64,000 nt of DNA from Nymphaea colorata (GCF_008831285.2 NC_045141.1:2854001-2918000); one strand, 5' to 3'; numbered from the stretch's first letter, positions 1 to 12,300 are shown. Notes: generated by a model from the letters alone, not told the origin. Program-made: numbers and translations.

Positions 1-1092
1 TATTAAAACTCAAATCTATAATTTGCTTTGATTGAGATTGAAACATCAATTTCAGATCTCCAAATCTAAATTTCACAATCTATACAATGATCTAAGCTTT
101 TGATCCAAGTCCTTGATTTAAATTCTTGTTTGGATCTCAATCTCTTCAAAATCCATATCGTAAAATGAATACGTATTTAAAACTAGAGTTTAGTTCCAAA
201 TGAATCTAGCACAGACACACATTAGACATCTAACCATTTAGATAGATGACACTTAACCCATCTATTTTTTCAAAATGTTGGTACTAGTCAAAATATAAAC
301 TTTAGAATTCTGACACTTGTTAGAATTGGAGACTCCAACACATTTGAGACTCTCTAACCATCTATAAGTAGAGAAGTGTTGGGGAGGAGGGATCTCATCA
401 GAACCCTCTCGAGCTCAAGCACCAAGATCACAAGTATGCTCATTCTCTCTTTGTTTTCTATTTTGATTTTTCTTTTTGGGTTTAAACATGTTTAATCCTC
501 AAACCATGTGTTTCTAATGCTCGGCTAATTTTTTTTTTCCCATATAAAATTCTAAGCTTGTTTGGTCCTATATTTGATATTTTTCTAAACCTCTATTTTG
601 TGCAACTTCCAAACTGTAAAAAAATCACATTCTAAAATTTGTCTAACTTGTAAACTTCATTACTTTTGATTGGGAGCTCAAATTTGCATTTTGTAAAATA
701 AAAAAGTTAGATCTACATGTCTAATACCTTCCCACCAAATTTTAGCCAATTTCAAGTTTATTTGACCAGTCCATCAGATGATTTATTCAGAATTATTTTT
801 CTGCAACTTTTCTATAGAATTGTGAAGAATCATATTTTCATCAACTTCGTGACATCTATTTCTCTGTCTTTAATATTTTTCAAAATTTTAACTAATATTG
901 ATTTTTGTTCCGTGGAGAATCCAAACCCAATTTTGAGGAACAATGGAGTTGATTTGCTACCTCTTCCATCATTCTTAGAGTCGTCAAGTAAAATTTGTTT
1001 CAATTACTTTTTTGCCGTACTTATTTATACTAAGTGTCCAAAGTCATAACTTTTTTACCTCATGCATGTTTTCTGGTTTATAAAATCCTTTT
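1..1092. repeat. LTR-like non-coding sequence, left part of an interrupted retroelement
   Basis: No gene is visible. The first ~120 bases resemble 57,150-57,250 and, less closely, 20,630-20,700 and 62,740-62,830, all in blocks that flank gag or pol remnants of one retroelement family. A TATA-like CTATAAGTA lies at 362-370 after a non-coding AT-rich stretch, as expected of an LTR promoter. The sequence stops abruptly at 1,092 where the minus-strand element begins, and the block seems to resume after 5,730. The LTR assignment is an inference from these resemblances; the window edge cuts off the left border. Confidence 0.35.
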
Positions 1093-2010
1093 TGTCACAC
1101 TCCGACCTTTTGACACCCAAACATTTTTTTTTTCTAAACATAAAGCATCGAGGTGCGACTACACAACAGTTCAAAAGAGATGAGCCAAGCAATTCAAAAC
1201 ATGGGCAATCCTTCATTTATATAACCATTTTATATATACAAACCACATCAATGTGTATAACAAAAATGCCTTAACTATATGATTGATGTCCTTCATTTAT
1301 ATAACCATTTTATATATACAAACCACATCCATGTGTATAACAAAAATGCCTTAACTATATGATTGATGTCGATCAAAAAACAAGACATCAATACCAATAA
1401 ACCAAGACGCGCCGACACTAAACAAGAAAACAAAACCCAAAACCTCCCCAGTAGGACGTGAGTGAAGCCATCTACTCAACTTGCTGCCCCGAGTCTGCCA
1501 AAACCTGAAAAAGAAAACAACTGAAGGCTCAGCCTTCGCAGTATGGCAACAAGCCAGGAAAATACCAAACCCTCTTAGATAGGGCTCAAATCAGAAGACA
1601 ATTATCAAAATCATTCACCATTATGTTGTGTCAGAGCACGACACGTACAAGCCACTCAAGGGCCACAGTACACAATTTCAATCACATGCTTTCATATCAA
1701 TCACATGCACATCAGTCACATACAATCATATACATTACATTTTCATTAACTTTAGTGAATTAACAGTTCCTATGGGTGCAACACAGGCACGTGCACACCA
1801 TGGGTGGCCTACAGCCGAGAGACAACCCCCGTGGTGGCCCATAACAATATGGATCCATTTCATCCGCTGCAGCGGTGGAGCACTCATCCCTGAATGTGTG
1901 AATTACAAGGAGAGATACTCAACCTTCCCTAGGGCACCCAGGTTGGGAAGGCGGGAGCCCACGCTCCAAGCACAACACACAACAGTACCCTGGGGCTTTG
2001 TACCGCCTGC
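1093..2010 (-). repeat. Truncated 3' LTR of the minus-strand gypsy element
   Basis: It begins TGTCACACTCCGACC on the plus strand, the complement of the LTR's terminal ACA, and matches 2,786-3,627 with few differences. It breaks off near 2,010 after CCGCCTGCG and continues as gag. It carries an 80-bp tandem duplication (1,210-1,289 and 1,290-1,369) that the other LTR lacks. The reading frames through it on both strands recur in the sister LTR and are not genes. Confidence 0.75.
1210..1369. repeat. 80-bp tandem duplication inside one LTR
   Basis: Two adjacent copies of an 80-bp unit starting CCTTCATTTATATAACC. The matching LTR at 2,786 has one copy near 2,907, so the duplication arose in this LTR after insertion. 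Confidence 0.85.
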
Positions 2011-2571
2011 GTGGGGCACCTCGGTGAAGTCGGAAAGGCCACTGACCCCTGAGTGGTCTCACTGCGACCTGGCCTGTTCCGCCTGAATGTTTTGTCATCA
2101 CGCCTTTCATAAGGCTTCGCCTTGCCTGCAGGATGTTGGTGCTTGACTGACATACGCCCACCCTGAGTGTGTTGAGTAGTTTTCTTCTGATGGTCCCTCT
2201 GAGTCCTAGCCCAATCTTCTTCCATGCATCTTGCCATAGTGACTGCCTCGTCCAAGTCGCGAGGTCTGCTAGACATAACTCTGCCTCGAAGTCCATCTCG
2301 CAACCCATATATAAACTTGTCAGCTCTAGCCTCATCTGTGGTGTAGAGGTGCGGGCAACATCGTCAAAAATATAGCCTGCTGATCCACAGGTGGAGTCTG
2401 CCTCGGTGGGGTTTGGGCATCCACACTCACCTGGGCATTCTGTTGCTCTGATGTACTGTCATCACGTGGGGTATGCGTGTCAGAATGAGCTGGACTTGGC
2501 TCCCTTTGTGCCTCTGTGGACGGTTCGACATGCTTCTTACCCCTACGTTGATATTCCATTTGTATAAACAA
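2011..2571 (-). pseudogene. gag remnant of the minus-strand gypsy element
   Basis: Reading on the minus strand, a start at about 2,559 (after a possible upstream ATG at 2,569-2,571) opens a polar N-terminal stretch rich in Ser, Thr, Pro and Gln that runs to about 2,340. It is followed, in another frame, by a piece resembling the end of a Ty3/gypsy gag domain (KFIYGLRDGLRGRVMSSRP, then DLDEAVTMARCMEEDW). The central gag domain is missing between the two pieces, and the downstream end runs into LTR sequence near 2,010. No zinc knuckle, protease, RT or integrase is present. The gag identification rests on the familiar 'GLR..I...V....P.....A...A..ME' layout; the product is non-functional. Confidence 0.6.
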
Positions 2572-2768
2572 GAACTTTTATTATCAAATCACGTCTGAAA
2601 CTAAACTCACAAATCAATTCACAACGTGCCTTAGCACAAAGTTCAAAACATCGATTACATTAGGTACTCATACTTGAAAAATCAAAACTACAATAACAAA
2701 CAATGCGTACCTGGGCAACACGGCTTCACAGATAAGCTTTAACTCACATCCCTATTGGGGTTTGCCAT

Positions 2769-2781
2769 GGCTCTGATACCA
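2769..2781 (-). other. Primer binding site, initiator tRNA-Met type
   Basis: The minus strand reads TGGTATCAGAGCC, the complement of the 3' end of plant initiator tRNA-Met. It lies four bases from the end of the LTR at 2,786. This fixes the element's orientation and identifies the LTR at 2,786-5,730 as the 5' LTR. Confidence 0.85.
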
Positions 2782-2785
2782 AAAC

Positions 2786-5730
2786 TGTCACACCCCGACC
2801 TTTTGACATTCAAACATTTTTTTTTTCTAAACATAAAGCATCGAGGTGCGACTACACAACAGTTCAAAAGAGATGAGCCAAGCAATTCAAAACAATGGGG
2901 TGAACCTTCATTTATATAACCATTTTATATATACAAACCATATCTATGTGTATAACAAAAATGCCCCAACTATATGATTGATGTCGATCCAAAAACAAGA
3001 CATCAATACCAATAAACCAAGACGCGCCGGCACTAAACAAGAAAACAAAGCCCAAAACCTCCCCAGTAGGACGTGAGTGAAGCCATTTGCTCAACCTGCT
3101 GCCCCGGGCCCGCCAAAACCTGAAAAAGAAAACAACTGAAGGCTCAGCCTTCGCAGCATGGCAACAAACCAGGAAAATACCAAACCCTCTTAGATAGGTT
3201 TCAAATCAGAAAACAATTATCAAAATCATTCATCATTATGTCGTGTCAGAGCACGACCCGTACAAGCCACTCAATGGCCACAATACACAATTTCAATCAC
3301 ATGCTTTCATATCAATCACATGCACATCAGTCACATACAATCATATACATTACATTTTCATTAACTTTAGATAATTAACAGTTCCTATGGGTGCAACACA
3401 GGCACGTGCACACCATGGGCGGCCTACAACCGAGAGACAACCCCCGTGGTGGCCCATAACAATATGGATCCATTTCATCCGCTGCAGCGGTGGAGCACTC
3501 ATCCCTGAATGTGTGAATTACAAGGAGAGATACTCAACCTTCCCTAGGGCACCCAGGTTGGGAAGGCGGGAGCCCACGCTCCAAGCACAACACACAACAG
3601 TACCCTGGGGCCTTGTACCGCCTGCGCTCCGAACAGGCGAGACCAGTGGCGAAAACAGGACGTCTCCCAAACAAATAGCCACATCCCACTGACCTCTCAT
3701 CTCTTAATCATTTGCTATTATCATTAGAATAATGCATTCACAAACTGACTGGCTAGCTCATGAGGTTGGTACACTCCACGAGTGCACTCACACCTCCAGT
3801 TGCCTTCACACGAGGTCTACACATAATACTAACAGTCATAGCTACCCGTCATACAATATGGGAACAATTACCCTTCAATCTATTCATTTGCATTATTGCC
3901 CACAGCAATGAATATGCAACAAAACACAACATTCGTATCAATTATCACATCAACCATATCTTTGAAAAACTTAGCCAAACCAGAGAGAGTAGTCTCGATC
4001 TTCGATTGACTCATAGCTGTCCTATGCAGTTATCATTTTATGATGCTTTCTAATGCATAATTGGGGTCGAGGAGACACTCGACTCGATACCCCGCCTCAT
4101 CTGTCCTAAACAGATATCAATTCTAGCATGCACATGCAAATGCGTAACCTTTTCAAAACAACTACTAATAACCTTTCAAAACAATTCATATCGTATATCA
4201 ACGCATGAACATACATATACTCATTCACAAGACAATCAATCAAGTCACATCACAATCCTAGGATCCTATGATCCTAGGAGCACACAATCACCAATTGGCC
4301 CAAGCATGGATTTGCCTGGAATGTCGCCATACCTGTGGCGCGCTCACAAAACTCTTCAAAATTCCTCGAGCTTCAAACTCAAGGTCGACAGGATGAGCCC
4401 GGTGTACCTGCAGACATAAACAAGAGGTAAAACTTCTACTAGATATCTAAACAATTCAAACAAATACAAAACAAAATCCTTGTGGCACGTGTCATTGCCT
4501 CAAGAGGGTGACGACGGGTAGTGTCGACCAACAAGCTCTCCAAAAGACCTCCTCCTTACATCTCGACGTTGCCACCAACATCAAGACCCAAAGTCATCAA
4601 TCCATCCACCACTAATGCCTTTCTCGCAACTTTCTTTAATCAAGGCGTCAACCCCGAAGGCACCTCCAACTTACGTACACTTTTCTTACTTAACTCTAAG
4701 ACGCACCCGTTCACAAAAACGTGTGCTACAAGCTCACTAAAACAGTCTTAAATCTTCTCCACAACCACACAATCTCTACTATGCTTTCCTATTACCTCGA
4801 AAATCAACATCATGCTTAAATGATCATTATAGGCATTAATCAATACTTTCCAACATAATCCTAAACTTTCCCCCAAAAAACAAAATCGCTAACATGCATC
4901 CCAAAACATCAATTCGAAGCCCTAGCATGCTCAAACAATAATTATACTAGCTTTAATAGGTAATATTCAATAATTTGAGCTTAATTAGGCCTTGCTCACC
5001 CCAATATAACTAGCAGCCACTTCACGCGTCCGGTCAAGTGCCAATGCCCAAGATTGCTTGCTGCCGCTGCTCACCACACGCCCTACATGCTGGTAAGAGG
5101 GGAAAAAGCGTTCCCAACTGCAATCCGACCCAAAAAGCCATAAATGAGTCAACAATCGTCCAAATGAAGTTCAAAACAGAATCTGTCATTAGGAGAGACC
5201 CACGGTAGTAGTGGGAAAAGCTGAAATGAAAGAGAAAAAGGGGCACTGACAGAGAGGGGAGACAACGAGAGAGGGAGGGTTCAGATAAAAAAGGGGTAAA
5301 ATGGCAGAGGGAAGGAGAAATCAAGCGGGGCAATGGAAGAGATGGTGAAGAGGAGACAGACGGGACGAGGAGGGGGCTTTAGCAGAGAGGGAGAGGAAGA
5401 AAACGTGCGGCAGGGGGGGGTGCTGTCGAAGGAGGGAGAGGCTGCGTGGGAGGGAGGAGAAGAAGCAAACAAAGAGGGCGAGAGAGAGAGAGCTTACCAC
5501 GCTGCCGCCGTCGCCACCGCCACCACTGTCGTCGCCGTCGCCGCTGCTCCACCCACCGTCCTCGATCTTCACTGTGTTGGTCATAGCATGTGAAGAGGGG
5601 AAACGACAGAGAAAAGGGAAAATGAGGAAGGGGAGATGGGCTGCAGCGTCGGGGCCCCTTATGCGAGTGGGGCTCGGGTCCGGGTCTGGACCCTGACTCG
5701 AACCGCTCTGCCAAAATAACGAGCGTTACA
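2786..5730 (-). repeat. 5' LTR (about 2.9 kb) of the minus-strand gypsy element
   Basis: On its own strand the LTR runs from TGTAACGCTCG (5,730) to GTGTGACA (2,786), giving the canonical TG..CA ends and a length of 2,945 bp. A related plus-strand copy occupies 27,519-30,635; matching parts include the gene-like GC-rich segment (5,330-5,700 against 27,540-27,800) and the segment around 4,900-5,000 (against about 28,340-28,470). The LTR contains a purine-rich stretch (5,220-5,480) and GCC/ACC triplet repeats near 5,500-5,560 that create long but meaningless reading frames on both strands. Confidence 0.8.
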
Positions 5731-5832
5731 CTTTCATTCTCTGTTATGCAGACAATCTATTGACCGAATGTATCTACGAGCGTTACACTTTCATTCTCTG
5801 TTATGCAGACAATCTATAGACCGAATGTATCT
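5721..5832. repeat. 57-bp tandem duplication across the LTR border
   Basis: The unit starting GAGCGTTACACTTTCATTCT occurs at 5,721-5,777 and again at 5,778-5,832. The first copy contains the last 10 bp of the LTR plus 47 bp of flanking DNA, so it was duplicated after the retroelement inserted. Confidence 0.9.
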
Positions 5833-7384
5833 CTTCAATTTATTATACACTATTTCGATAATCTCATATTTCTATCATAGGTTTCCTATCCTATATCTTT
5901 TAGATCTAAAACAAGATTTTTCAGATCTTCCACTTGGAGTTTATTGTCCCATGTATAGAGGTTCTTCCGACTAAATTTGGTGTCAATCCAACATGGTTAA
6001 CCTAATTTTTGAATTTATTAAGCTTAGCTACTTAGTCAATTTATCTTGTTTTTCACACAGCCAAGTTATCATGTTTTATCTTGTTAGTCTACCTTCAATA
6101 TATTTTTAGTGTCTAACCTTGATTTTTCTTGTATTTTACATACATAGGTTTTATAATGTGTCATAACTCTAGTCTAAGGTGTCTAGGCTTGCAAATCATA
6201 ATTTATGTGTTAATTTATGTTATTGTTATTATGCATGTTGTATTTGATTTTAATATTATAAAAGTTTTTTTATTTCAAATTTGCATTCAAATTTAGTAAA
6301 GTATTCAAGCTAGCTCAACACATGCCTGAAGACAATAGTCCTTGCACATGCTTTCATGATCTAGCTTAGCTCCTATATGGGTTCAATTTTCAAAAACATG
6401 CTAATTATAATGATGTATTGTGATATTCGGTTTGCATTCATATAGTTTGCTTTCGATTTGGATCATGCATTCAATTTCAAATCGTGCACGTAGAATTAGG
6501 TTCATATGAGAATCAAGTTGGGTTCTTAACAACATGCATGTAACAAAGTCTTTGCATGTACTTGGCCCAAACCAACTTTCATATGAATAATTTTTGAAAA
6601 CATTTAGTTTGAACTGCACATTTTCAAAACTGAACTAGTTTTCAAACATGTTTCCAAAACCCAAGGTTTAGACAAAATTGAGATCTAAACCATAGATTTA
6701 ACTTACCTAACACCATGTTAGGTTTACTCAATCTCTTAATCAAGGCATGGCATTGAGCCCACTACAATGAAACCAAACCTATTTCGCATTGGAACTTAAT
6801 TGAAACCCTGATCCTTGCTAGGTTTATCTAAGTCAACCCCTTTGAACTTAAATAAGCTGTGTGAACCTAGAATATATCTAAATCTGAGAATTGAATTTTA
6901 GATGTTTGAATTTGAATTTGAATCTGATTCTGAATCTAATTGAATCTGAATTTAGAAGTTTAGTTCTTAATTTGGATGTTATATATGGAGCATCATATCT
7001 GATTTTAAGCAATTTCAATCACAATTTTGGATCTTACAAAACATTGGGTTCCAATTTAGATGTTTGATATTATATCTAGAATTTTGGATCTTAGACTTTC
7101 AGACCTTATATGTTTAGACCTTAATTCGAACTTTGGATTTCAAATCTCCACATTATTTAGACCAAGATTTCAGATCTTATACGTTTGGATTTCAAGATTG
7201 AACTCAGACCTCAACCCTAGTTGACCCTAGGCACAAACCCTAATTTCTGACCTTTAGATTAAAATTAATAAATTGGATCACAAAGTGCATGCTTGGATTT
7301 TCACTAAATTGGATCATCAATTCAAATTTGGATCTCAATATTTCAATTTTCAGATCATAGGTCTTCTTTGGTCCACATTAGAAA

Positions 7385-7730
7385 CTGGATCTCAACTATG
7401 CGTCGACCGAGTTGGCATGCATTCATATTAGATATAGGAATTGTTGTGTAGATGGAGGATGATATAGAACATGAACTATGTCCCCTTATTTCGAATATTC
7501 TTTTACTTTTTGCACTCTAATATCTGAATGATCTGCTTAAATCTTCCAAAATATCAACTGGATCTCAACTATGTGTTGACCGAGTTGGCATGCATTCATA
7601 TTAGATATAGGAATTGTTGCGTAGATGGAGGATGATATAGAACATGAACTATGTCCCCGTATTTCGAATATTCTTTTACTTTTTGCACTCCAATATCTGA
7701 ATGATCTGCTTAAATCTTCCAAAATATAAT
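7385..7730. repeat. 173-bp tandem duplication
   Basis: Two adjacent copies starting CTGGATCTCAACTATG at 7,385 and 7,558. They differ at only a few positions (for example GCGTCGACC against GTGTTGACC), so the duplication is younger than the surrounding decay. Confidence 0.9.
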
Positions 7731-8794
7731 CTTTTCTAAACTCAAGGGATGTTAAGATCAGGACAACAATCTTGACTCATGCCCTGAAACACTTGGTCTA
7801 GTCCTTGATCTAATTACCCCTAGGAAAGGTTCTTGGAAGAGTCAGATCTCATACTAACAGGTCATGTCCTATCTTTTGTAATTTCCTACAAGAGATAAGG
7901 AGGTGATATATTTTTGAACTTTTCCCGTATGAATGGTCATATGTAAGATTCTTTTTGTTAAGTAAACAAAAGTGGCAATTGTGATGGGAATTGTCTCTAC
8001 TTTGACTAGATTCAGTGTTCTAGATCACCAATTCCGGAATGTTGTGGAGTGACCTAGGCATCCTCATTTGATGTGTGCATCTTTTTGCATTAGGGCTTAG
8101 AATTGAGAGGAATTTCACATGATCACATAGATTTAGGAGCAGTTATAATTCATCTCAATTTAATCTATTTGAAAATCATGTTTGCTTTTCTCTGATGATT
8201 CAAATCTCTTTCTTAGTATCTGCATTAGCAGCCTCAGTTTGTACATGTGCTCATGATTATGAACTTTCCCTTAAACTATGTAAGTCCTGGTTTGCATGTT
8301 GCAAGATTGTCCTTGTGGAGCTATAGCTTCAGGGTATTGAATGGACCAACTTATTGGAGGCAGGTATTATCCCTCCCCATATTACGTACAAAGACAATAG
8401 TCCCATATATTGGTAAGGTCTAAGGAGAATTTGGAGCCCTAAACTATAAAACCCAAGGAGGAGTCTATGCCATGTAGATTGGATTTTATCCAAGTATATA
8501 AGCATAACATGATATGAAACTATTTCTAATCATGAAACTTAGGAGATCTAGTTTAAGAGTCCAAGCCATCTTCAAATGAGCATGTAGAGCCTTGTTTGTT
8601 AGGGTGTGTTGCATGTGCATATCACTTTGCCTCATTTCATGTATTTTGTTTCATAGATTTTTTTCCCAATAACATGCATTTTAGATGATTTACCATTTAG
8701 GATGTATCTTTTGCCTATTTTGGGTCAAACATGTCCTTCATATTATTAGTATTTCTCGTATTGAGCCAGCCATTTAGGCACAGTCTCTTCACTA

Positions 8795-8884
8795 AGTCTT
8801 GCCATCTTCAATTTCATTAGATCGGTCTTGCCATCTTCAATTTCATTAGATCAGTCTTGCCATCTTCAATTTCATTAGATCGGT
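8795..8884. repeat. Three-copy 30-bp tandem repeat
   Basis: The unit GTCTTGCCATCTTCAATTTC plus ATTAGATCGG/A is repeated three times in a row with one variable base. Confidence 0.9.
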
Positions 8885-8995
8885 TTATCATAACTACACC
8901 ACATCCGTGCAATGATATTCTTCAAAACTATGCCCAATTCATAAAAACCAATCAATAATAAGACACTATGACCCCTAAACCAGATCAAGGAATTA

Positions 8996-9090
8996 TGATG
9001 AAGGGTCCTAAAGCTCTAAGAATAATGAAGGGTCCTAAAGCTCTAAGAGACTAAGTTAGAGTATAATGAAGGGTCCTAAAGCTCTAAGAA
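8996..9090. repeat. Three-copy short repeat
   Basis: A segment containing GAAGGGTCCTAAAGCTCTAA occurs three times: two copies close together and a third after a ~20-bp spacer. It lies just upstream of the gag remnant. Confidence 0.85.
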
Positions 9091-9109
9091 TGAATCACTT
9101 GAAATAGAA

Positions 9110-10320
9110 AATGATGATACAGAGATCGGCCTAGAGGCCTTCACACAATTTTATAAAATATTTGAAAAGTTGATGAAGAACAATGAAAGAGTTGGGTCAT
9201 CTAACAAGAGCAGCGGAGCTTCAATAACAAGATACTCTGGTAAATCAACTAAGACCATGCAATTTCATATAGAGCATATGGACGGAAGGAGAACAAAGAC
9301 AAATGGCATTACTGCAAAATGGATTTCTATGAGGGCCTCAATGATGAAGATTTTGAAGGACTTCCCAAGATGTTCAATAGTTCAAGGGGACTGATAACCC
9401 ATATGTACAAATATGCATTTTCTTTTCCAAGTGTGGAAAATTTTGAGACAATGACAAGACTCTTTTTATACATTTCCGAGGAGCTCAGAAGAGGAGGCAA
9501 CACAATGGTGTATGAAGCATATAGACCCCTCTAGAGTGAATGATTTTGATGAGGTTGTAAATGCTTTCACAGACAAGTACGAGTCCAATTTATGAAATCC
9601 CTTCCATTAATACTCTTATAGCGATACACTAAGAACATGAAGAATTGGCTTATGATTATATTCAGCATTAGAAATCTGTAAGCAGTAAAATGAGAACGCT
9701 AATGGTAGACAACATGCCCTTATTATGATTCTTGGCAGTTTCTAGAGTACATCAGGTATTACCTCATTACCTCGTACCACATGAGTACGAGTCATTTTAT
9801 GATCTAGCCAAGAAAGTAGAGTATTGAGAGAGCATTCAAGGTTGGCTATCTCAAAATGGAAACTAGTCATAGCTACTACAAGAAGGACAATGACAAGAAG
9901 TAGGCCAAATCTCAAGTCCTTGCACTATCTTCGGCTCGTGGCCAACATGCACAAAGCAAGGATCAAAGAAAGCTATAGGAAGACTAGTACAATGACAGGG
10001 AAAACAAGAATAACAATATACAATCTTCTATGGGAGACAATAAAAGATACGTAGACTGGACAAAAGACAAGAAACTTACCTCCATAGAACAAACCAAAGA
10101 TGAGCTTCTGGAGGCTCTATTATCCTAAAATCTTTGCAAACTCCTAAGGGTGGCAGATCCTCCTAAGGTGAAAAGAAAATGCAAGGATCAATTCTACAAA
10201 TTTTATAGGAGTCTTGGCCACAACACTGAAGACTATATTCCTCTCAAGCACATCGTATAATACTACATAGAGAAGGGACTTTGGTGGAAGACGTGATTTC
10301 TAAGAAAAATGCAAGAGCCT
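9110..10320 (+). pseudogene. gag pseudogene of a Ty3/gypsy (probably Tat-type) element
   Basis: Several frames together read as a Ty3/gypsy gag. One segment (9,319-9,534) runs from FYEGLNDEDFEGLPKMF to TRLFLYISEELRRGG. The next, DFDEVVNAFTDKYES, is the conserved 'F..V..AF..KY' stretch of the capsid domain. Near 10,190-10,270 comes FYRSLGHNTEDYIPLKHIV, matching the 'C..H...GH.TE.C..LK' knuckle of Tat-like gag with cysteines lost. Stops and shifts break it throughout. The paralogous block at 57,690-58,850 has the same order and helps confirm the alignment. Downstream, the text around 10,330-10,400 also matches the second copy. Confidence 0.65.
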
Positions 10321-10369
10321 ATGTTTACCTTGTTATTGTTTTGTTTTATGTTCTTTATCATGCATTTGT

Positions 10370-11740
10370 AGGGAATAATGGGGGTGCCCCCCCAGTCCTT
10401 TGATCAATAAAGTTGTCTTTTCCTTAAATCAAATGTGTCTATCTCTCTTTTATAATCAAGCATTTCTTTCTATTCTTTTGTGGCCAAATTTATATTTATC
10501 CCATGATCCTGGCATTTCCATTGACATCTTTTTACTATAGCATCTTCTTAGGTTAAGCTAAACAACGACATGATTTTGGAAGGTTTTTTTGAAACATTTG
10601 TTTTTTTGTAATCTTTTATGCAAAGAAAATTTTTCAAAACAAAGTATCGGGAGTTTTATGAGGCCATGATTATCCAAGTGAACATTGCAATGAATTTTGA
10701 ATTTGCAAGGACCTTTCACAAGTTTACAATTACTCAAATGCAAATGTACACAAGCACTTACCATAATTTACAAGCACCATACAAGCATTCACAAGCATCC
10801 GAGCACACATCCATTGGTCTGTGAATTTACAAGCATATAAGCACTCGTACTTTCATATGAGATCCATAAGTATACAAGCACACATACATTCATGTAAGAC
10901 CCACAAGTATACATGTACTCATACTTTTACATGAGACCCACAAGCATACAAGCACTTATTCACAAGAATACAAACACTCATACTTTCATATGGAATCCAT
11001 AAGAATACAAGCATTGGTAATACGAAATCCACAAGCATCAAAACATTGAAACACCACACCTAGTGCATAGAATTTATGCTTGGTCCACAAATACTAGAAC
11101 ACCTGCACATAGTATATGGACTTCACACTATTATGCATGAACACCCACATAGAGTGCAGGCACATGAACAACCACACGTAGTGCATGGACTTCACACTTT
11201 GGTGTACCTTTTGAACAATCTTGTAAACTAGAACTCATGTGATACGCATGGAACTTGTTCTTACATGCATACATGAATACATGAGTATAAAACCCATTGA
11301 ACTTGTGTTTCAACACCAAAGCTTGTAGTCACGTACATATAGGAACATGTGAACACACTGAACTTGTACCAATGTGTCAAATAGCTTTTGCGATTCACAG
11401 AACTAGTACACTTGCACATTGAACTTGTGCTTTTCACACATTAAACTTGTGTTTTTTGCACATCCAACTTGTACTCACAAGCATACAAGAACACGTGAAT
11501 GTGCCAAGCTCCTGTACTGTACAACGAACTTGCATCTCTAACGCAACCCCCCAAACCTAGTATTGCATTGGTCAGAACTCCCATGGTAAGGCCCCAACAC
11601 CTTGCTAAGAAGAACTTGCATCTTTGATGCACCCCTTTGAACTCACCTCACAATGAACCAAACCTGCGTAGGTTACAACTTGTACTCATATGTGTAAAGG
11701 AATACATGAGCATAGATATGCCAGTCCTGACTAATCGCAA
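10370..11740. repeat. Degenerate CACAAG-rich spacer between gag and pol remnants
   Basis: The stretch 10,370-10,560 resembles 58,900-59,070. From about 10,730 to 11,700 short motifs such as CACAAGCATACAAGCACTC and ACATGAGACCCACAAG recur irregularly, similar in style to the blocks at 17,450-18,200 and 59,220-60,200. No gene is seen; short frames here are by-products of the repeats. Confidence 0.5.
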
Positions 11741-11769
11741 AGACTTCTGCAGTCTACAAGGATGGATCC

Positions 11770-12300
11770 AAGCAATTTGTCAGTTTTGAACTTGGCTTTC
11801 AGATGCAAGCCATTTAATCAATTACTCAGAAAAGGAAACAAATTTGAATGGGGTCTGAAATGTCAAAAATTACTTGATCACATTAAGCAATGTCACTTGA
11901 ATCTATTGGTTCTGAAGCCACATGTTTTGGAATAGATTTTGTTGCTTTACATCTTAGTAATAATTCCACATGTGGAGGATTTCTAACATTGTACGAAAAG
12001 GCTTGTAAAATTGAACATGTAGTATACTACCTCAGTAGTGTGCAAAAAAGATACTCAACAATGGAAAAGGCTTGCCTTGCCCTTGTTTGGATGTGTCAAA
12101 AGTTAAGGCACTATCTGCTCTCATGTAAACTCAAAGTGATCTCCAAATTGAATCCTTCAAATATATTTTATAATAACTATTTCTCATAGGTTGAATCACT
12201 AAATGGCAAATGCTTCTAGTGAAATATGACTTGGAGTACATTTCTCAAAGATCAATCAAAGCACAAGCGCTGGCCGATCAGCTTGCAAATTTTTCATTGA
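11770..12300 (+). pseudogene. RT end and RNase H remnant of the gypsy pol
   Basis: CKPFNQLLRKGNKFEW (about 11,807-11,854) matches the segment at the end of Ty3/gypsy reverse transcriptase, where 'PF..LL.KG..F.W' precedes the RNase H. It is followed by HVVYYLSSVQKRYSTMEKAC and LALVWMCQKLRHYLL (12,018-12,120), the RNase H signature. The text then continues, broken, through DLEY and KAQALADQLANF (12,226-12,290). The RT core with the YxDD box is absent and several stops interrupt. Order and motif spacing fit Ty3/gypsy and not copia. Confidence 0.7.

Larger units (their letters stand above)
1093..5730 (-). mobile_element. Internally deleted Ty3/gypsy-type LTR retrotransposon (minus strand)
   Basis: On the plus strand the order is truncated 3' LTR (1,093-about 2,010), gag remnant (about 2,011-2,571), primer binding site (2,769-2,781) and full 5' LTR (2,786-5,730), so the element reads on the minus strand. 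The two LTR copies are near identical from 1,093 and 2,786 until about 2,010 and 3,627, where the first jumps into gag. Flanking bases are CTTTT on the left and CTTTC on the right, a plausible decayed 5-bp target duplication. All of pol and the middle of gag are missing, so it cannot move by itself. It sits inside older LTR-like sequence. Confidence 0.75.
5833..9109. other. Gene-free, degenerate LTR/leader-like sequence upstream of gag
   Basis: No supportable reading frame. From 6,680 to 7,350 the text is dominated by variations on AATTTGAATCTGAAT and GATCTTAGA, like 53,800-54,400 and the start of the window, suggesting decayed LTR or leader sequence of the element whose gag begins near 9.15 kb. 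The stretch includes the repeats listed separately at 7,385, 8,795 and 8,996. Confidence 0.4.

Noticed and set aside
1628-3700. Long reading frames on both strands, including a repeated ~100-codon frame (1,628-2,086 and 3,387-3,692)
   Set aside because: They lie in the two copies of one LTR and repeat because the LTR does; no domain and no conservation beyond DNA identity.
5034-5714. Overlapping Ser/Pro/Leu-rich and Arg-rich frames
   Set aside because: They come from a purine-rich segment and GCC-type triplets within the LTR, and are open on both strands at once.
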